Assembly (NCBI GenBank): GCA_002914805.1 | Contig: JXTB01000394.1 | Coordinates: 1,871 to 65,870, forward strand | DNA: 64,000 nucleotides | DNA from: Parasponia andersonii | Lineage: Eukaryota > Streptophyta > Magnoliopsida > Rosales > Cannabaceae | Direction: 5' to 3' | Shown here: positions 59,073-64,000 of the stretch, one piece after another | Layout: each line of letters begins with the position of its first letter | Numbering within the stretch: the stretch's first letter is position 1 | Program-made: the position numbers and the translations under genes | The notes under the pieces: model-generated | Database searches by the model: none | Told to the model about the DNA's origin: nothing | What the model saw: only the letters and a program-made list of their open reading frames with translations

Positions 59073-60092
59073 CTCGAAAAATTTAAAAAAATTAAACTTG
59101 AATTCAATTGTTTGGAGCAAAACTCTTTAAAGTCCTTTAATATTAGTTATGTTAGAAAATAAAAATGTTTCTATTAATTTTTTTTTTACAGTTAAGTCCC
59201 TATTTTTTTTTTTAGCTTTTAGGTCCTCATTATTAGGTATTTGTTTCACTTTAATCTCTTCTAATTTTTTTTTTGTCCAAAATTAGTGTTAATTAGTACT
59301 TGTCCAAATGTGTCTATCTCGACACAATTAAAATTGAAAACAAAGGAAAATTATTATTTGAAAAAAATAAAAAATTAGGTTATAGTTTTCATTCAAGACA
59401 GAAGTAAAAAATTAGAAATTTTTATATGATTCGAATATGAGTCTACTTTAGTCCAAATATTCAATAACTTTTATGAGTAATAGGAAATTAAAAATATGGC
59501 GGAAATAGCAAGGATAATGTCATCCCTACTGCTCGTAAAAGTTAGGATAATGTCCCAAGGATATAATGAAGTCCTCGTTATTTTTCTAGCAATGGCGACT
59601 ATGTACTTACAAGAATACATCTGGAGGATATAATTTTCGTTATTTATTGAATATTTGGACCAAAATGGATTTATATTGAAATCATATAAATTTTTCAACA
59701 TTTTTACCTTTATATTAAATGAAAACAATAGTCTAACCTTTTTTTTGAATAATAACTTTCTTTTGTTTTTAATTTCACTCTTAGCGAGATGAGCAACTTT
59801 CAAGTAAAGACTAATTAATTACAATTTCGAATGAAAAAAATATTAAATGAAATTAATGCAAAATAAAAATATAAAAGTGAGAACTTAAAAATTACAAATA
59901 AAAAAAATATGAGAACTTAATCCTAAAAAAAAACTAACAAAAACATCCATTTTTTCTAACAAATAAAAGAGTGAAAATTTAATCGTTAAAAAATCTAATA
60001 AAAACAACTTCCGGTTTGAAACTAATATTATGTCACGATTTTGTTCTAAAAAATTAAGTTTAAATTAATTTTACTAAATTATTATTTCAAGT
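59073..60092. mobile_element. Long-arm foldback element
   Basis: The left half (about 59073-59480) and right half (about 59635-60092) are imperfect reverse complements. For example TAGTCCAAATATTCAATAA near 59451 pairs with TTATTGAATATTTGGACCA near 59644. ATTAGGTTATAGTTTTCATT near 59372 pairs with AATGAAAACAATAGTCTAAC near 59718. AATATTAGTT near 59140 pairs with AACTAATATT near 60020. The roughly 150-bp centre has no significant ORF. Such structure fits a MITE/foldback DNA transposon; superfamily not determined. Confidence 0.65.
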
Positions 60093-60787
60093 TGACGATG
60101 TTTTGTAAATTATTATTGCGGGAGATCGATAGCGAACATTGGAGGGAATAGACATGGCAATTAACCTTTTTCTTCTTTTGGAGGAAAAAAAGAAAGAAAA
60201 AATTCATGGCTTCCAAGGCGAATAGATTTCTTCAGCCCTACGATACAGCTTTTCATATTGCAGAATTTCCCTTTTCATTTTCGATGCATATTTTACGCTT
60301 CTCTTGAGCCAAAGAAGGTACATCGCTTTTTTCTTGTCCGCTTTTTCCTTCAATTTATATACAAATATATATATGTATATATATATATATAGCAAATAAT
60401 TATGGATGAAGCTATAGAGTTGAGCTGTGTTCTTGAATTTTAATTCATTTCATGGAAGCTTCAACAAAATGGAACTTTCTATTTAAGATAAAATAAGAAT
60501 ATCTCAATTCAATTTTATTAGCATAGTGCTGTAACTATCAAACATAGTGTGTTAGCTAAGGGAGAACATATTCAAGTTACTTTGCTTGCTGAGAAGTTCA
60601 TGGAGTTCATTCAATTGTACTAGTTTTTCATATGGTGGTGCCATGAACAAGGCAATGAATGTGTTAAAGCTTCTATCTTTTTTCCCTTTTTCTCCCTATT
60701 AGGGAAATATTCCTTCTGCCTAAAAGAAATTTAATTTAGCATTTATTTTCCTTATCACTCTACTTTTTGAGTAAAAAGCACCATGAA
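60093..60787. other. Upstream region of SEO-B
   Basis: Non-coding; should contain the SEO-B promoter. No clear TATA box in the last 150 bp was singled out. Confidence 0.5.
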
Positions 60788-63700
60788 ATGGCAGATGCAA
60801 GTGATTCTAGCTTTCAGAAAGCAACCCAGATGGCGATTTCGCACCCCAAAGGAGATGGAGCTTCAAACAATGAGAGCTTGTTGTGGAATCAAATTCTTGA
60901 AACTCATGACTCTGATGAGCTTGTGTTTGCAATGAAGCATGTTCTTGACATAATTGAGGTCATATTTTTCCCTACAACAACTGAGCTCCATGGAAATTTT
61001 CCGGTACAAGAAGCCTATAATAGCTGCTCTTACACTTCTGTATTATTGAAACTTGTGTAAATTGAACTAATAATGTTAAAATAGGTGTCGTTGTCACAAG
61101 TGGGTTATGCAGATCAGAAGGTCCTGTATTCTGGCCACCAAGACAAATTGCTTGAACTTCCAAGGATAATCGCTGCAATTTCTGGCAAGGTTGAGTACAT
61201 TATAGCTTACAGAAACTGAAAATTTTTCGCTTTTTGAACTTGACTAAGAGTCATATTTTCATTCAGTTATGTTAGTAGGAATCTGAAATAGTAAAAAGGC
61301 ATTCCGTAATAATTCTTTTGCTTACCAGCTAATTTTTGAATTCATAAGACAGGTCTTTTGCAATTGGTTTGATGGGGTAGATAGACACGAGACAACGATG
61401 GAGGTACTATACATGATCAAAGATTACAATTGGGATGCAAAGCTGGTACTAGCTGTGGGAGCTTTTGCCTTAAGCTTTGGCGAATTTCGGCTGCTTTCTG
61501 AGCTTCACTTCACCAATCCAGTCGCCAAAGCAATTGCTCTCCTTAAGCAATTTCCAGACACATTGGAGTTTGCAGGGATTTTGAAATCAAAGCTTGAGGC
61601 TGTTTTCCTTGTGGTCAAGGCAATGCTTGATATGACAAAGAGCGTTAGGGAGTTCTATGAGCTTTCCCACAATGAATATTTCACCGCTGAATCACCTGAA
61701 ATTATAGCTGCCACTGCAGATATTCCTTCTGCTGTTTACTGGACCATTCGGAGTACAGTGGATTGTGCTTCACAAATTATGAGCTTCAAGGGCATGGGCC
61801 CTGAGTACGTTGCCTCTGTTCATATTAACAATTGAGAGCTTGAGTTTAATCTGTGTGTCAATTTTCTGTCAACATTTACCATGCTTATATCTGAATAAAT
61901 TATCGAGGCAGAGCAGGACATTTATGCTAAACTTTGAATTTCTGGTGCAGTTTGGCCTATCTCAGGTTATCGGACTCATGGGATCTCTCTTCTTCGGCCC
62001 ATAAGCTCAACAAAATAAGAAGCCAACTTGTGGAGAAAATCAATCTTTATTATAGATTCATTGGTGAGTCCTAAAATACATGCTCAATTTGAGTGTGCAC
62101 CACACGAAGTCCGATAACTGTCTCTCAAAGTATTCTCTTCTTAATTTGATAATAAATGATCTTATTCAGAAAAGAAGAAAGATGATGAAAGATTAAATGT
62201 GATTGCACGGGTTTTAGAATCATCACATATCGACAATTCAAAGTCTCTCAAAGTTCTGTTTCAAGTGAACGATGATGATCAGAAAATGCTCTTTGATTGC
62301 CTCCATCAAAAATTGGTTTGCTTTCTCAATCTCAGAGTTTGATATTCAATTTCTAGTTATATACCATGCTATAGATTCCGTCCCTAATCAAATATTTGAA
62401 ACTTATTAGAATGTGGAATGACATTTATCTGCTCATGAAGAACAATTCTGCTTGGTCTATTTTTTGATTTTGGTTCTCCTGTCAATGTTTTATTTCGAGA
62501 TCAAAGATCTAGATGCCTGTATTGTCTATAGATCAAATAGCAGTGTGAAAGTTTTATCTTGAATTGAATCATCTCTGGTAATATATCTGCGAAACATCAA
62601 AAGATTTATTAAAAAAAAAAAATCAAAGAATGCTCTGGCGTTTCTAGCTGACCAAGTTTCTGATTATGAAGGCCAAATCCATGTTTTTGAAACAGGTAGC
62701 CATTGAAGAGTTGAGAGGAAAGATTGTGAGTCTATTCATTACAGACCTCGACATTGTCTCTGAAGATTATTTGATCTTACAGCAAATTTACCCTGAAAAG
62801 CTGGATGACTACGACCGAGTTGAGAATAAGTACGAGATAGTTTGGTTCCCTGTTCTGGATAATTGGACAAAAGAGAAACACCGGCTGTTTGAGAATATTA
62901 GAGACCAGATGGAATGGCTTTCAGTGCACCATCCTTCGAAGGTAGCTCCACAGGTCATCAGGTACATCAGAGAGAGGTGTAACTTCGTGAAGAAACCTCT
63001 TCTTGTAGTGATGGACACCGAAGGCAAAATTGTGCACAAGGATGCAACCCAAATGTTTTGCATTTGGGGTAATCAAGCTTATCCTTTTAGTTTGAGTAAA
63101 GAGATATTGCTCTGGCAGCAAAGTAGTTGGACGATTACCCTTCTTGCCGAAGGAATCGACCAACATTTGCCCACCTGGGTAGGCATTACACTCATATCAA
63201 CAATCTACTTGATATTTTTTTCCTTTACAACTCATTGAAATTTCCTATGGAATCTTTGGTTTTTCAGATCCAAGAAGGGAAACATATTTGCTTGTATGGA
63301 GGAGAAGACGTGGAATGGATTCGGAGTTTCACAAGGACTGCAAAAGCAGTTGCACGAGGACATGGGATTGACCTTGAGATGCTTTATGTAGGGAAGAACA
63401 GAGCTCGAGAGAGAGTTGTGAAGAAGTTAATTAATGTCACTCAGCGAGAAAAGCTAAGTAAAGCACTCGAGTGGAGACTCATCTCATACTTCTGGCTAAG
63501 GATGGAGAAGATGTGTTTCTCCGAACCCCCAGTGGCCATGGCAGATCAGGAAGAAGTGAAGCCTGAGTATTTTTCACCAGACAATCTTGTCTTTGCGGCG
63601 CCGGCTCAGCATTGTAATCCTATATTCAGTGGAATCCTTAAAATGCTAAGTGTTGGCTCCAGCAGTAAAGGGTGGGCGGTGATCAGTGGGGGATCTGAGA

Positions 63701-63978
63701 GTGATACGCTGTTCGAGGCTGATGGGGAGCTATTGTTGACAGCTTTGCTTGAGCATGAGAAGTGGAAACAAACAGCAGAGAATTATGGCTTTGTTACGGC
63801 TCTGGAGATGTACTACCACAGGCTTTGCAATGAACTCCCACATTGCATTAATATGATACTACCTGACACTCAAATTAAGCAAATTTATTGTGCTGCATGT
63901 TACAAACCAATGGAGAAGATGGTCATGTATAGCTGCTGCAGTGATAGAGCTTCTTTTGGATATGACCAGGAGAACTAG
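60788..63978 (+). CDS. SEO-B: sieve element occlusion protein (phloem P-protein subunit)
   Basis: Seven exons: 60788-60958, 61085-61189, 61353-61804, 61951-62063, 62170-62315, 62696-63178, 63268-63978. All are GT-AG, joining to 726 residues. The exon plan equals that of SEO-A, so the two are tandem paralogs, though the sequences are well diverged. N-terminal domain: NYNWDAKLVLAVGAFALSFG and DIPSAVYWTIRSTVD. C-terminal domain: KKPLLVVMDTEGKIVHKDAT with FCIWGNQAYPFS, and the terminal Cys motif YCAACYKPMEKMVMYSCC. The protein would assemble into P-protein filaments in sieve elements. The in-frame ATG at 60788 is preceded five bases upstream by an out-of-frame ATG (60783) in good context, so the true initiation site may differ or translation may be reduced. 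There is no signal peptide, as usual for this cytosolic family. Confidence 0.9.
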
Positions 63979-64000
63979 ACTACATTACAGTGTGACACGG

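Overview
This window looks like nuclear DNA of a flowering plant, almost certainly a eudicot. It has intron-containing genes with plant-type splice sites, several LTR retrotransposons of plant Ty1/copia and Ty3/gypsy type, very AT-rich intergenic DNA, and sieve-element-occlusion (SEO) genes, a phloem protein family. The species cannot be fixed from the sequence alone.

Layout. 1-8279: the end of a gypsy-type LTR sits inside the 5' LTR of a decayed Ty1/copia element (copia-1, plus strand). 8280-11295: AT-rich DNA without genes. 11296 to about 28650: a head-to-tail tandem duplication. Each unit holds a two-domain glycoside hydrolase family 5 gene (GH5 plus C-terminal ricin-B-like domain; GH5-A 15826-19309, GH5-B 24607-27003, both plus strand) followed by a broken minus-strand copy of the 20S proteasome beta type-7 (PBB) gene. 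A solo LTR (12936-15278) separates GH5-A from its ancestral upstream DNA, a MITE-like element sits in GH5-A intron 1, and another MITE-like element lies in the GH5-B promoter. 29773-39153: a complete Ty3/gypsy element on the minus strand with 5-bp target duplications. It is reduced to gag and integrase remnants, and carries a roughly 100-bp minisatellite and an oppositely transcribed, apparently spliced additional gene; these traits fit the Tat lineage. 43350-44945: an intact, intronless CYP86-type cytochrome P450 on the minus strand. 45772-52941: a short LINE-like retroposon (11-bp target duplication, A-tail) split by a second decayed copia element (copia-2, minus strand). 53976-63978: two tandem plus-strand SEO genes with the same seven-exon plan, separated by a long foldback element.

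Five protein-coding genes look intact: GH5-A, GH5-B, the P450, SEO-A and SEO-B. They do not form one pathway. The GH5 pair is predicted to be secreted and act on wall or apoplastic glycans. The P450 resembles fatty-acid omega-hydroxylases of the cutin/suberin pathway. The SEO pair should encode phloem P-protein filament subunits. The most notable observations are that GH5-A has substitutions at several active-site positions while keeping an open, correctly spliced frame, that exon 1 of the two GH5 genes is identical although the rest has diverged, and that the gypsy element carries an antisense gene with its own TATA box and three intron-like gaps.
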